A DNA stretch of 10,333 bases from Chitinophagaceae bacterium (lineage in GTDB: Bacteria; Bacteroidota; Bacteroidia; Chitinophagales; Chitinophagaceae): the NCBI GenBank assembly GCA_025963615.1, contig JAOQAL010000190.1, positions 1 through 10,333 on the forward strand, in the 5' to 3' direction. The notes beneath the pieces are model-generated. The model was not told the DNA's origin and did not search any database. It worked only from the letters and a program-made list of their open reading frames with translations. Shown piece after piece: positions 1-6,834 of the stretch (within the stretch, counting starts at the first letter, position 1; each line of letters begins with the position of its first letter). The position numbers were made by a program, and so were the translations under genes.

Positions 1-81
1 CCTCCTTTAATTATTACCCGGGAAGAATTAAAAACAGCTCTCAGCATTATTGAGGCGGCTATTGCAAAATATAATAAGTGA
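1..81 (+). CDS. Class-III aminotransferase, C-terminal end (ArgD/RocD type), partial
   Basis: The reading frame is open from base 1 and ends in TGA at 79-81, giving the last 26 residues of a protein. They begin PPLIITREEL and end IAKYNK. The PPL-I-I-T-x-E-E/Q-L pattern followed by an amphipathic helix is the usual C-terminus of fold-type I, class-III pyridoxal-phosphate aminotransferases such as ornithine-oxo-acid transaminase (RocD) and acetyl- or succinyl-ornithine aminotransferase (ArgD). The catalytic lysine and cofactor site lie outside the window, so substrate cannot be decided. The proB start at the other edge fits an arginine/proline neighbourhood and favours an ornithine-related substrate by inference. 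The stop lies 8 bases from the stop of the convergent DUF3500 gene, with no obvious terminator hairpin between them. The family call is fairly safe; the exact enzyme is not. Confidence 0.7.
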   Translation, partial: PPLIITREELKTALSIIEAAIAKYNK

Positions 82-89
82 CAACGCTG

Positions 90-1109
90 CTAATGGCCTT
101 TCTTATAATGTTCCAACAGTTCATCTCCGCCAAAATCCCTTTTCAGGTCGCGGACTACCGTATGTACATGATTGGCATTATTCTGTGAATTATCGTATTC
201 AATAATGATCGTGGGACCTTGTATACGGTAGTAATTCGGGTGACCGGGAATTTTTTCATGGCTGCCTGCCCAGGCAAATAATAACTGATCCATTCCCGCT
301 GCTGCAATTTCTTTCATCATATCGTCAGCGAATAATTTCGTATACCGGTGAATATACACACTAAGCAATTGCATAAAGATCTGCTGTTGTTTTTCTGTCA
401 TGGCTGTATAACTTAATCCCCTTGGATTTTCTATAATTGCTTTGCGGCTGGCAAACGTAATGATCTCGGCTGGCGCCACCGTATCCACCGATGTCTTTTG
501 CAATTGCTCTGCGGTAAGAGAATGCAATAATTCAAATGCGATTTCTTCTTCCTTTTTCAAAACCTGTGTTCCCTTCTGCGGCCCGCTTAAAACGATGGCG
601 GGATTGGATCCGAAGAAACCCGGAGTTCCTGATACCAGTTTGTTTGAGTCAGCCGAAAAATTAAATGAAATATGATGCCCTTCCAGTCGCCATCCCCAGA
701 TTCCTGTGGAAGATGGCAACCCAAAAATGGTGATAAAATATTTCCCCGGATCCCTGAAATGATCTGAATCCGCATGTTTTTCCAAAACTTTCAATACCAG
801 TTCCAATTGCATTATAGCCGTTGCTTTTGCATATCCTTCTTCACTTAACCCGGTTTTAAATAATTGAATGGCGGCCGCTTTCTGCTTTTCATCCAGGCTA
901 TTCATCTCAATCCCTTTACGGTCATCCAGGGGAACAAAATGCCAGTTATAACGTTCTGAAGAATCAAAACTGTACATGGCTTTGGCTTTCTGCTTCTTAT
1001 CCAGCAGTTTTATAAAGTTACCGGCAGCCGCGCTCATGGTGGTTTCCTGGGCAGAACAGGAATAAATAATTACCAGCACCAACAGTGGAATGGCAGAAAT
1101 TTTTTTCAT
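90..1109 (-). CDS. Exported DUF3500 family protein
   Basis: This encodes 339 residues, starting at ATG (1107-1109) and stopping at TAG (90-92). Residues 1-20 form a signal peptide: Lys-Lys, a hydrophobic core, then C-S-A before Gln21. Signal peptidase I cleavage before Gln21 is the likelier reading, although Cys18 preceded by I-Y-S could be a poor lipobox. The rest matches the DUF3500 pattern: NWHF-VP near 55-60, GW-RLEGHH at 139-146, and a C-terminal block IEYDN (303-307), NHVHTVVRD (313-321), DFGGD (325-329) ending in H. The cluster of conserved His, Asp and Glu would suit metal binding or an enzyme, but no activity is established for the family to my knowledge. It is full length for the family. 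It lies downstream of the GH20 gene on the same strand, 220 bases away, so co-transcription is possible. A CAAAATTA on the plus strand at 1236-1243 reads TAATTTTG on the minus strand and could be its -7 element, but no matching -33 TTTG lies at the right spacing. Confidence 0.85.
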   Translation of the reverse strand: MKKISAIPLLVLVIIYSCSAQETTMSAAAGNFIKLLDKKQKAKAMYSFDSSERYNWHFVPLDDRKGIEMNSLDEKQKAAAIQLFKTGLSEEGYAKATAIMQLELVLKVLEKHADSDHFRDPGKYFITIFGLPSSTGIWGWRLEGHHISFNFSADSNKLVSGTPGFFGSNPAIVLSGPQKGTQVLKKEEEIAFELLHSLTAEQLQKTSVDTVAPAEIITFASRKAIIENPRGLSYTAMTEKQQQIFMQLLSVYIHRYTKLFADDMMKEIAAAGMDQLLFAWAGSHEKIPGHPNYYRIQGPTIIIEYDNSQNNANHVHTVVRDLKRDFGGDELLEHYKKGH

Positions 1110-1207
1110 TATTTATGTCTTTAATTATACCTAAAAATAACAACACTATTTGTTTCCCACGATTCCGATAGTTATTAAAAGATATCAGCGCTCAGGGAAA
1201 GCATGAG

Positions 1208-1302
1208 CCGGGATCTTTGTGACCCTGTAAAATATCAAAATTACGAAAACAGGAATCCCGGAGTCCAACCGATCAAAAGAACGGTACTGAAGACACCGGG
1301 AT
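1208..1302 (-). repeat. Three-arm inverted repeat with two alternative hairpins
   Basis: In the gap between the GH20 stop and the DUF3500 start, CCGGGAT occurs at 1208-1214 and 1296-1302, and its complement ATCCCGG at 1255-1261. The middle copy can pair with either outer copy. With the left one it forms a stem extended by CCTGT (1224-1228) pairing with ACAGG (1249-1253). With the right one it encloses a smaller ACCG/CGGT pairing. A possible minus-strand -7 element (1236-1243) sits in the loop of the left hairpin. No T-tract follows, so it is not a standard terminator. CCCGG-type words are frequent throughout this window, so chance is a real alternative. Strand is given as that of the flanking genes. 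Confidence 0.4.
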
Positions 1303-1329
1303 CATACAATTCTTTATAATTGACGCCAG

Positions 1330-2889
1330 TTATTCTGCCCAGGGCACCCGTTTCGATTTATAAAAATCAACATTCATTGCTTTCATCCTGCTACCGTGGT
1401 TGCCTAACCGAATTTTATATTCATCCCAGCTCCTTCCGGCAACTGGCGACCAGCCGATCTCTGCATAACCCGGCAGGCGTGGAAAAACCATATATTCAAT
1501 GTCGTCCATCGTTGCAATGGTCTCTGTCCACAACGCTGCTTCAATACCCAGGATATTCTCATAGCCTATACCCTGAACCAGTGTGGCCGGGTTCCAGCTA
1601 TACGCACTATCGACTTCAATATAAGCGGCCCAATGCTGCCCAAGTTTTGTCGTGGAATCATACTTCATATCAAGATACGCTTTGATTGCCGGGGACATCA
1701 TAATTTTCGCGCCCTGATTTACCGCCGCTTTTGAATTGGCCGAATCAGCCCAATATTGCGCTACCGTATTCGGTTGCAATTTTGTCAGCGCAATTTCATC
1801 CCAGCCGATCGCCAGTTTTCCGTGTTTTTTAACGATTTCCTGAACCCGGGTAACAAAAGGTATGTAATCCTCTTTTTTTGTCGCATGACTTTCATCGCCG
1901 CCGATATGCAGGTAGGGACCGGGAGTAAGCGCTGCTAACTCACCAATTACATCGTCAATAAATTTATACGTTAGTTCTTTTTTGGTACAAAGCGTACTGA
2001 AACCTACATTCATGCCTGTATACAATTTTGTTGCCGTGTCATTGCAATTCAGTTCAGCATAGGAAGCTAATGCCGCGTTGGTATGACCGGGCATATCAAT
2101 TTCAGGTATAATAGTAATGAAGCGGTCGGCAGCATACTGTACAATTTCCTTGTATTGTTCCTGGGTATAAAATCCTCCTTTGCCGCCACCGACTTCTGAA
2201 CTGCCGCCATGAGTCGTAAGATTGGGCCATGACTTAATCTCAATGCGCCATCCCTGATCGTCGGACAAGTGCAGGTGCAACAGATTCATTTTGTAAAAAG
2301 CGAGTAAATCGATGTAGCGTTTCACATCCTCTACTCCAAAAAAATGCCGGGCTACATCGAGCATCGAACCCCTTATAGCATACAATGGATAATCACGGAT
2401 TGTTGCGGTGGCCATCTTCCAGGGAACTTGTTGAACACCCGTCAACTCAATACTGGCAGGTAATAACTGGCGGATGGTTTGTATCCCCCGGAATAAACCG
2501 GCCGGTTTATTAGCAGTCAATTTAACCAGATCTTTGGTCACCGCCAGTTCGTAGCCTTCTTCGCCTAACGCAGTATCGGCGGCTATTACGAGTAAAATAT
2601 TTCCAGGTTTTGGCGCTCCACTTGCAACAGATACATTCAATGCAAAACCAGTAGCAGGTTTTAATTTATCCGCCAGGTACTGACCAATGCGCAAGGCATC
2701 CTGTGACTGACCTTCCACAAAAATGGAAGTGCCCGTTGTTAGTTCAAACGTTCCACCAGTAGCTTTTACAGAAACCGGCATGGGAATAAGATTTTCAAGA
2801 GAACTATTTGCTGGTTGTGGTTTGTGTACGCAGGAAACCATTCCTGCCACCAGGAGAAAAAGTAACGATGGCAAAAGTCTGAAATTCAT
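1330..2889 (-). CDS. GH20 beta-N-acetylhexosaminidase, lipoprotein
   Basis: This encodes 519 residues from an ATG at 2887-2889. The enzyme releases terminal beta-linked GlcNAc or GalNAc from the non-reducing end of glycans such as chitin oligomers, peptidoglycan fragments or glycoproteins, by substrate-assisted catalysis. Residues 1-20 are a type II signal peptide ending M-V-S-Cys20, so a lipid-anchored protein is predicted. The residues after Cys20 (VHKPQ) lack the acidic surface-export motif, which suggests it faces the periplasm. Residues about 30-160 form the GH20b domain and about 165-505 the TIM barrel. Visible active-site features are Arg173, HLHLSDDQGW (205-214), PEIDMPGH (262-269), the catalytic pair Asp332-Glu333 in HIGGDE, GWDE (362-365), Trp380, Tyr405/Asp407 and Trp454/Glu456. 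All key residues are present and the length is typical. It is divergent from the macroglobulin/plug gene and probably upstream of the DUF3500 gene in transcription. Confidence 0.95.
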   Translation of the reverse strand: MNFRLLPSLLFLLVAGMVSCVHKPQPANSSLENLIPMPVSVKATGGTFELTTGTSIFVEGQSQDALRIGQYLADKLKPATGFALNVSVASGAPKPGNILLVIAADTALGEEGYELAVTKDLVKLTANKPAGLFRGIQTIRQLLPASIELTGVQQVPWKMATATIRDYPLYAIRGSMLDVARHFFGVEDVKRYIDLLAFYKMNLLHLHLSDDQGWRIEIKSWPNLTTHGGSSEVGGGKGGFYTQEQYKEIVQYAADRFITIIPEIDMPGHTNAALASYAELNCNDTATKLYTGMNVGFSTLCTKKELTYKFIDDVIGELAALTPGPYLHIGGDESHATKKEDYIPFVTRVQEIVKKHGKLAIGWDEIALTKLQPNTVAQYWADSANSKAAVNQGAKIMMSPAIKAYLDMKYDSTTKLGQHWAAYIEVDSAYSWNPATLVQGIGYENILGIEAALWTETIATMDDIEYMVFPRLPGYAEIGWSPVAGRSWDEYKIRLGNHGSRMKAMNVDFYKSKRVPWAE

Positions 2890-3124
2890 GTTGTAATTAA
2901 TTTATGCGCCCGAAGGTATTGAAAAAAATACCTATTCAACAGTCGCCCGCTATTTCATTCAAAGATTGGAGAAAAGTAAACCAGGCGGCTTGATAGCCTT
3001 AAAGAGATTCTCAGCTTTGGGTTGTATTGACACCTTCAAATTACCACCCTGCAGCAAACCTTAACTGATGGCAATAAAAATACTGAGCTCAACTTAATGC
3101 AAGTTCCATTTATAGCACCAGCAT

Positions 3125-3156
3125 AAAAAAGCCGCTTTCCCGGAAGGATAGCGGCT
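3125..3156 (-). terminator. Intrinsic terminator read on the minus strand, orphan
   Basis: A perfect 7-bp stem, AGCCGCT (3130-3136) with AGCGGCT (3150-3156), is extended after a symmetric T/T mismatch by TCC/GGA (3138-3140 with 3146-3148) around a five-base CGGAA loop. On the plus strand it is preceded by six A (3125-3130), so a minus-strand transcript would have a GC-rich hairpin followed by six U, the classic Rho-independent form. On the plus strand no T-tract follows. No minus-strand gene ends here: the next gene to the right is on the plus strand. It may therefore terminate a small or antisense RNA, act in the GH20 leader, or be left from a lost gene. Confidence 0.65.
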
Positions 3157-3180
3157 GATGAGAATAAAAGGAAGGCGTAA

Positions 3181-3217
3181 AGGTTAACCTCAAGACAGAA
3201 ATTTTTCCTAACTTAGG
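3181..3217 (+). promoter_or_regulatory. Two adjacent palindromes upstream of the macroglobulin/plug gene
   Basis: AGGTTAACCT (3181-3190) is a perfect 10-base palindrome, and CCTAACTTAGG (3207-3217) is a perfect 11-base palindrome about a central C. They lie 20 to 56 bases before the start codon at 3237, where an operator would be expected. Single palindromes this short occur by chance several times in 10 kb; only their pairing and position make them notable. No regulator gene is adjacent. Confidence 0.25.
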
Positions 3218-3236
3218 TAAACTGATTGCATATAAA

Positions 3237-5666
3237 ATGCTTACCGCCAAAAATATCCTTTGGTTCCTTCTTTTTATACCAGGCCCGGGAGCTTACTGCC
3301 AACTAAATCAAATTTCCCGGATCGACGGATTGTCAGGCAGTTTAATAAATACGATACGGGCTTCAGCTTCTGAAAAGATTTTTGTACAGACCGATAAATT
3401 ATTTTACACACCGGGAGAACAGATCTGGTTCAAGGCCTATTGCCTCAACAGTGTATCCGCCAAACCAATTTATACAAGCAAAACTTTATTTCTTGACATT
3501 GTAAACGACCGGGACAGCGTGATAAGTCAATCCCTGCTTCACAACGAAAACGGCAGTACGGATGGATATATCATCTTACCTTTTTTACTTAACTCAGGAT
3601 ATTACTGGTTAAGAGCCTATACAAAAGATATACTCCAAAACAATATCAATAATGTTTTTGTAAGCCCGGTTTATATTTATGGTGCCTCAGGCAAAGACCC
3701 GGATAAACTAAGTAATGATCTTACGACTTCCCCCAGAGAAATTAAGGAAGGAGTTGAGTTTTTTCCGGAAGGCGGTTCAATGATCGCAGGCACCAATTGT
3801 GTAATTGCATTTCGTGCCTGGGATAAAAATGGTAACCCGGCAGAAATTTCAGGCTATGTTACCGATAACAGGGATTCAGTTACGACTAAATTTCAAACGT
3901 CTTACCCTGGATTAGGAAAATTAAATTTTGAGCCATGGACCAACAGAAAATATACCCTTCATGTAAAAGATAAAAACAACCAGGAGGAGGTTGTTTATCC
4001 CCTGCCTTCCCTAAATCAATCGGCTGCACAACTTTCGTTAACCGACCGGCATAATGATATGCTGAAAGTCCGTGTCGCTTTAGGTGATAATATTTACAGC
4101 AATGACTTTAACACCTATTTACTTTGTATAAACAAAGACAGTTTATGCTTTGCAGCAACCGGCAAAGGAATGTATAATGTAGATATCCCCCAAAATGCTA
4201 TTCCGGCAGGCAAAGCCACTCTTCTTTTGTTTAATGATAATAACCAGATTATCAGTGAACGGAACATTTATATCGAGAAAACCAACGGAATTTCCATTGA
4301 AATAAAACCTGATAAAGATAAATACCAGGGCCGGGATAAAGTAAAATTAGGAGTGACCGTAACGGGTACCGATAAACTGGCTGAATCCGCCCTGGTATCT
4401 GTAGCGGTGACCAATGATCGCGGACTCAGCCGGGATTTACCAAAGTCCAGCATCATGGATCTCCAGTTTGCTGATATAGACTTCCCGGCGAAAACATTTT
4501 CCTTTAGTGCATTGAAAAATTACACGCCGGAAGAATGGGACCTGGTCATGCTTACGCAAAAATATAAATACCAGCAGCTATGGCGCGGTAGCGATAATCT
4601 GGGCAAGACCGCGAATACCAGAAAAGAAAATGACCTGAATCTGCAAAAAATTACCGGAAGGGTAATAGACAATCACGGTGAGCCTGTCGCCGGTATCACC
4701 GTCACCCTGTTTTCGAAGCAGCATCTCGTAATTGCGTTGCCGGATATTACGGATACCGGGGGGCATTTTCGTTTTATACTTCCCAATATTCCCGAAGACA
4801 GCGCAATTTTTTCAATAAGTGCCAGCAATCCGCAGGGATTAAAATTGAATATACTGATTGAAACGCCATCTGTCCCTGTTTTTAAAACACCAACCAGCCT
4901 TAAAAAAAAATTTATCTTAAATGAACAACAGGTTCTCGAAATATCAAAAAACCTGCGGGACGATTTTACTAATGCAAAAGGAAAGGAATTGAAGGAAGTG
5001 AAAGTGATTAATAAATTACCCGAACAGCGGGATGCCCATGTCATTACCTCCAAGGACCTTCTCCATGGGGTAAACAGCATAAGAAATGCCTTACTGATGA
5101 TTCCCGGCGTTCAATTGAAATCAGGATACCTGGTTATACGCGGAGGAATGCGACCTGACATGATAGGTCCGGGCTCTGAACCCCTCGTCATTTTAAATGA
5201 GGTGCCAACGCCTGGTGAAGAGGGAAGTGCCATTGAACCCAGCCCGGTGTTGGGTTTATTGTCTGCAATCCCGGTTGAGAATATAGATAATATTAAAGTT
5301 TTAACAGGCCCTGAGGCTTCGCAGTATGGTCTTCGTGGCGCCAATGGAGTGATTGTAGTTACTACTTCAACCGGGAAAAACAAAACGGCAAAAAAGGAAG
5401 AAACCGTTGAAAAAAATTTTTACATAAAAGCTTATCTGAAATCCTTCCCTTTTACCTATCCTGATTATTCCAAAAAGGATAAAACAAATATCCCTGATCA
5501 CCGTACAACTCTTTACTGGAACGGAAATACTTTAACCAATAAGGAGGGACAGGCCGTATACAATTTCTATACTACCGATGAGCCATTGGAATATACAGTT
5601 ACCGTAATGGGGGTGACAGCAAAAGGAGGTTTAATCTATACGCAGACAAAAATGAATCAGCAATAA
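3237..5666 (+). CDS. Exported macroglobulin-like / CarboxypepD-reg / TonB-plug protein without a beta-barrel
   Basis: This encodes 809 residues from an ATG at 3237. Residues 1-21 are a signal peptide with probable cleavage between Cys21 and Gln22; no lipobox is seen. Residues about 45-150 form an MG2-like macroglobulin domain, with the signature KIFVQTDKLFYTPGE (47-61) then WFKAY. Further beta-sandwich segments follow to about 345, and a second MG-like stretch (IKPDKDKYQGRDKV) begins near 356. Residues 470-545 are a carboxypeptidase-regulatory-like domain (GRVIDNHGEPVAGITV). Residues 590-712 are a TonB-receptor plug, with DLLHGVNSIRNALLMIPGV, IRGG, and ASQYGLRGANGVIVVTT. Only about 97 residues follow, ending in a small beta domain (LYWNGNTLTNKEGQAVYNFY), so there is no 22-strand barrel and it cannot be a receptor channel. 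No CxEQ thioester is present, so it is not a classical protease-trapping macroglobulin. This architecture recurs in Bacteroidota but its role is unknown to me. No SusD-like partner is adjacent. The gene is intact. Confidence 0.85.
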   Translation: MLTAKNILWFLLFIPGPGAYCQLNQISRIDGLSGSLINTIRASASEKIFVQTDKLFYTPGEQIWFKAYCLNSVSAKPIYTSKTLFLDIVNDRDSVISQSLLHNENGSTDGYIILPFLLNSGYYWLRAYTKDILQNNINNVFVSPVYIYGASGKDPDKLSNDLTTSPREIKEGVEFFPEGGSMIAGTNCVIAFRAWDKNGNPAEISGYVTDNRDSVTTKFQTSYPGLGKLNFEPWTNRKYTLHVKDKNNQEEVVYPLPSLNQSAAQLSLTDRHNDMLKVRVALGDNIYSNDFNTYLLCINKDSLCFAATGKGMYNVDIPQNAIPAGKATLLLFNDNNQIISERNIYIEKTNGISIEIKPDKDKYQGRDKVKLGVTVTGTDKLAESALVSVAVTNDRGLSRDLPKSSIMDLQFADIDFPAKTFSFSALKNYTPEEWDLVMLTQKYKYQQLWRGSDNLGKTANTRKENDLNLQKITGRVIDNHGEPVAGITVTLFSKQHLVIALPDITDTGGHFRFILPNIPEDSAIFSISASNPQGLKLNILIETPSVPVFKTPTSLKKKFILNEQQVLEISKNLRDDFTNAKGKELKEVKVINKLPEQRDAHVITSKDLLHGVNSIRNALLMIPGVQLKSGYLVIRGGMRPDMIGPGSEPLVILNEVPTPGEEGSAIEPSPVLGLLSAIPVENIDNIKVLTGPEASQYGLRGANGVIVVTTSTGKNKTAKKEETVEKNFYIKAYLKSFPFTYPDYSKKDKTNIPDHRTTLYWNGNTLTNKEGQAVYNFYTTDEPLEYTVTVMGVTAKGGLIYTQTKMNQQ

Positions 5667-5701
5667 GATAGAAGTTTAGGTAACCGCTGGCCTTTTGCAA
5701 G

Positions 5702-5788
5702 TTCCGGTACAAAAAAAAGGTCTCTCATACTAACGATCCCTGAAACAAAGCCATATTCAGGTCTTTATACCGGAGCGATGTACCGGAG
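5702..5788. repeat. CCGGTA repeat cluster between convergent genes
   Basis: TACCGGAG is directly repeated at 5768-5775 and 5781-5788, separated by five bases. An inverted near-copy, TTCCGGTAC, lies at 5702-5710 and could pair with GTACCGGAG (5780-5788). Inside is a 6-bp hairpin, CCTGAA (5739-5744) with TTCAGG (5756-5761), and an A8 run (5711-5718) that reads as T8 on the minus strand. Because it lies between the 3' ends of the convergent macroglobulin/plug and small lipoprotein genes, it may serve as a transcript-end structure for one or both. It does not form a textbook terminator. Confidence 0.3.
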
Positions 5789-5830
5789 TTCATGGTTTTT
5801 TCTTCTTAATAAACCCGTGGTATATAAAAT

Positions 5831-6061
5831 TCAATGACCAGGATAGGCGCCGGTGCTACTGCCGTTTTCATGATGACATCCACCAGCTGGTGTGGTTGAA
5901 GAGGTGGCAGTCGAAGCGGAAGAACTTACAGATGGTGCAGCATTGGCGGCAATAACCTTTTCGGCAGAAGGATTTCGTTGTATCGTTTCTTTAGTACAGG
6001 AAGCCAACGCAACGCTTAAAAAAATCATTGAATAAACAACTTTTACTAAAAGATTTTTCAT
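5831..6061 (-). CDS. Small lipoprotein with Ser/Thr/Ala-rich linker and Cys-His-His tail
   Basis: This encodes 76 residues from an ATG at 6059-6061 to a TGA at 5831-5833. It has a textbook type II signal peptide: basic N-terminus (MKNLLVK), hydrophobic core, and lipobox L-A-S-Cys22. After Cys22 comes TKETIQRN, a low-complexity Ala/Ser/Thr/Pro stretch at about 36-59, and a Gly-rich end with Cys62-His63-His64 and a terminal His76. The mature part is only 55 residues and has no recognised domain. The Cys/His cluster could bind a metal, but this is inference. The lipobox and the N-terminal charge pattern are what make me accept so short a gene. Upstream (6062-6310) is AT-rich with no clear promoter. 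It is followed by convergent transcription from the macroglobulin/plug gene. Confidence 0.7.
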   Translation of the reverse strand: MKNLLVKVVYSMIFLSVALASCTKETIQRNPSAEKVIAANAAPSVSSSASTATSSTTPAGGCHHENGSSTGAYPGH

Positions 6062-6310
6062 GGTTAAAATTAAGGGTTAAAGAATATTTACTGAAAGCTC
6101 TTCGATATATTATAGAAGGAGACGGATAGCCTGCCTGGATTTTCGTGGGCAAAATGTACAGGACGAAGAAAATTCCCGGACTCAAGAGCCTTTAGTATTC
6201 TACTCCATAACCCTGTTGATAAAAAATTCAATTATGAAACAACTACCATCTACTGATCGCCAGGCATCCGCCAAAGGTTGCCCGGGATTAGAATAATTTA
6301 AAACCCTGCT
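6062..6310. other. Intergenic region between small lipoprotein and SMR genes
   Basis: These 249 bases hold no credible gene. On the minus strand, downstream of the SMR stop, CCGGGCA (6285-6279) can pair with TGCCTGG (6266-6260) through one G-U pair around a 12-base loop, but no T-tract follows, so it is at best a weak terminator. AACCTTTG on the minus strand at about 6272-6279 resembles a -7 element with mismatches. I see nothing else. Confidence 0.35.
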
Positions 6311-6631
6311 TTACACAGACCTGGAAAAATTCAACCCAATCAACCCGATAACAATGAGTGAGAGAAAAATGAACTGGACAGCGCTTAATTGCTCTTTAAA
6401 AATATAAATACCCAGTATGGTTACCAGCACCGTACTGGCGCCTGCCCAGACCGCATTCGCCAACCCAACCGGCAAATACTTTAGCGCAAAGGTCAAAAAT
6501 ATAAAACTCAGCACATAGGCTGTTATCGCAATAGCTGCCGGCAGTTTGTTTTGAAAACCATCCGAAAGTTTCATGAATATGACTGCCGCAGTTTCAGAAA
6601 TCACTGTAAGGATTAGAAAAAAGTACCCCAT
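6311..6631 (-). CDS. SMR-family small multidrug/cation efflux protein
   Basis: This encodes 106 residues in four transmembrane helices at about 2-20, 31-50, 56-75 and 85-102, the size and layout of EmrE-like small multidrug resistance exporters. These work as dimers in the inner membrane and exchange cationic substrates for protons. Glu13 in VISETAAVIFMKLSDGF aligns with the essential EmrE Glu14. Tyr39 aligns with Tyr40 and Trp62 in NAVWAG with Trp63. The position matching EmrE Tyr60 is Asn59, so one residue of the usual aromatic substrate box is missing. The substrate may thus differ from quaternary ammonium compounds; guanidinium, polyamine or other export remains open. It is a single gene with no paired partner, consistent with a homodimer. 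It lies 203 bases downstream of the GHL6 hydrolase gene on the same strand. I saw no recognisable guanidine riboswitch in that gap. Confidence 0.92.
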   Translation of the reverse strand: MGYFFLILTVISETAAVIFMKLSDGFQNKLPAAIAITAYVLSFIFLTFALKYLPVGLANAVWAGASTVLVTILGIYIFKEQLSAVQFIFLSLIVIGLIGLNFSRSV

Positions 6632-6834
6632 ATTAGTTATGAATTATAGCTAGTCTTTATAAAAAATCAGGTTGTGGCAGTAATAACAACTGAACCGGTA
6701 TTTCTCTGATTCTTACCCGTTCTCATGGCTTACCGCAGCAGACAGTGGGTACTTGTACGGCCCGATCTATATGAATTTGCACCGGCAGTCTTAGCTGCTC
6801 TATAAGCCCGGTATGGATTTAATTCATGATTGTA

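Larger units (their letters stand above)
2890..3236. other. Divergent intergenic region, 347 bases
   Basis: This gap separates the GH20 start on the minus strand from the macroglobulin/plug start on the plus strand, so it should carry promoters for both. I find no clean TTTG-N19-TAnnTTTG promoter on either strand and no convincing open reading frame. It holds a strong minus-strand terminator hairpin (3125-3156) and two palindromes (3181-3190 and 3207-3217), listed separately. The stretch 2890-3120 shows nothing else I can name. Confidence 0.6.

Noticed and set aside
1320..1685. Plus-strand open frame of 121 codons opposite the GH20 3' end
   Set aside because: It is antisense to well-conserved GH20 sequence and its product looks like random reading of the complement.
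4673..5080. Minus-strand open frame of 135 codons inside the macroglobulin/plug gene
   Set aside because: It is wholly antisense to a gene with clear domains, and its translation shows no domain or sensible composition.
3237..5666. SusC-type TonB-dependent receptor
   Set aside because: The plug is present but only about 97 residues follow it, so there is no barrel, and no SusD gene is adjacent.
5991..6185. Minus-strand open frame of 64 codons overlapping the small lipoprotein start
   Set aside because: It is in another frame of the same strand and lacks a signal peptide or domain, whereas the overlapping frame has a textbook lipobox.
6234..6296. A 20-codon plus-strand frame starting MKQLPSTD
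   Set aside because: It is too short, has no start signal or known motif, and lies in a gap with no promoter evidence.
6632..6834. Guanidine riboswitch or tRNA upstream of the SMR gene
   Set aside because: I could not find the conserved riboswitch core or a cloverleaf; a GGTGCAAATTC-like stretch was only a superficial match.
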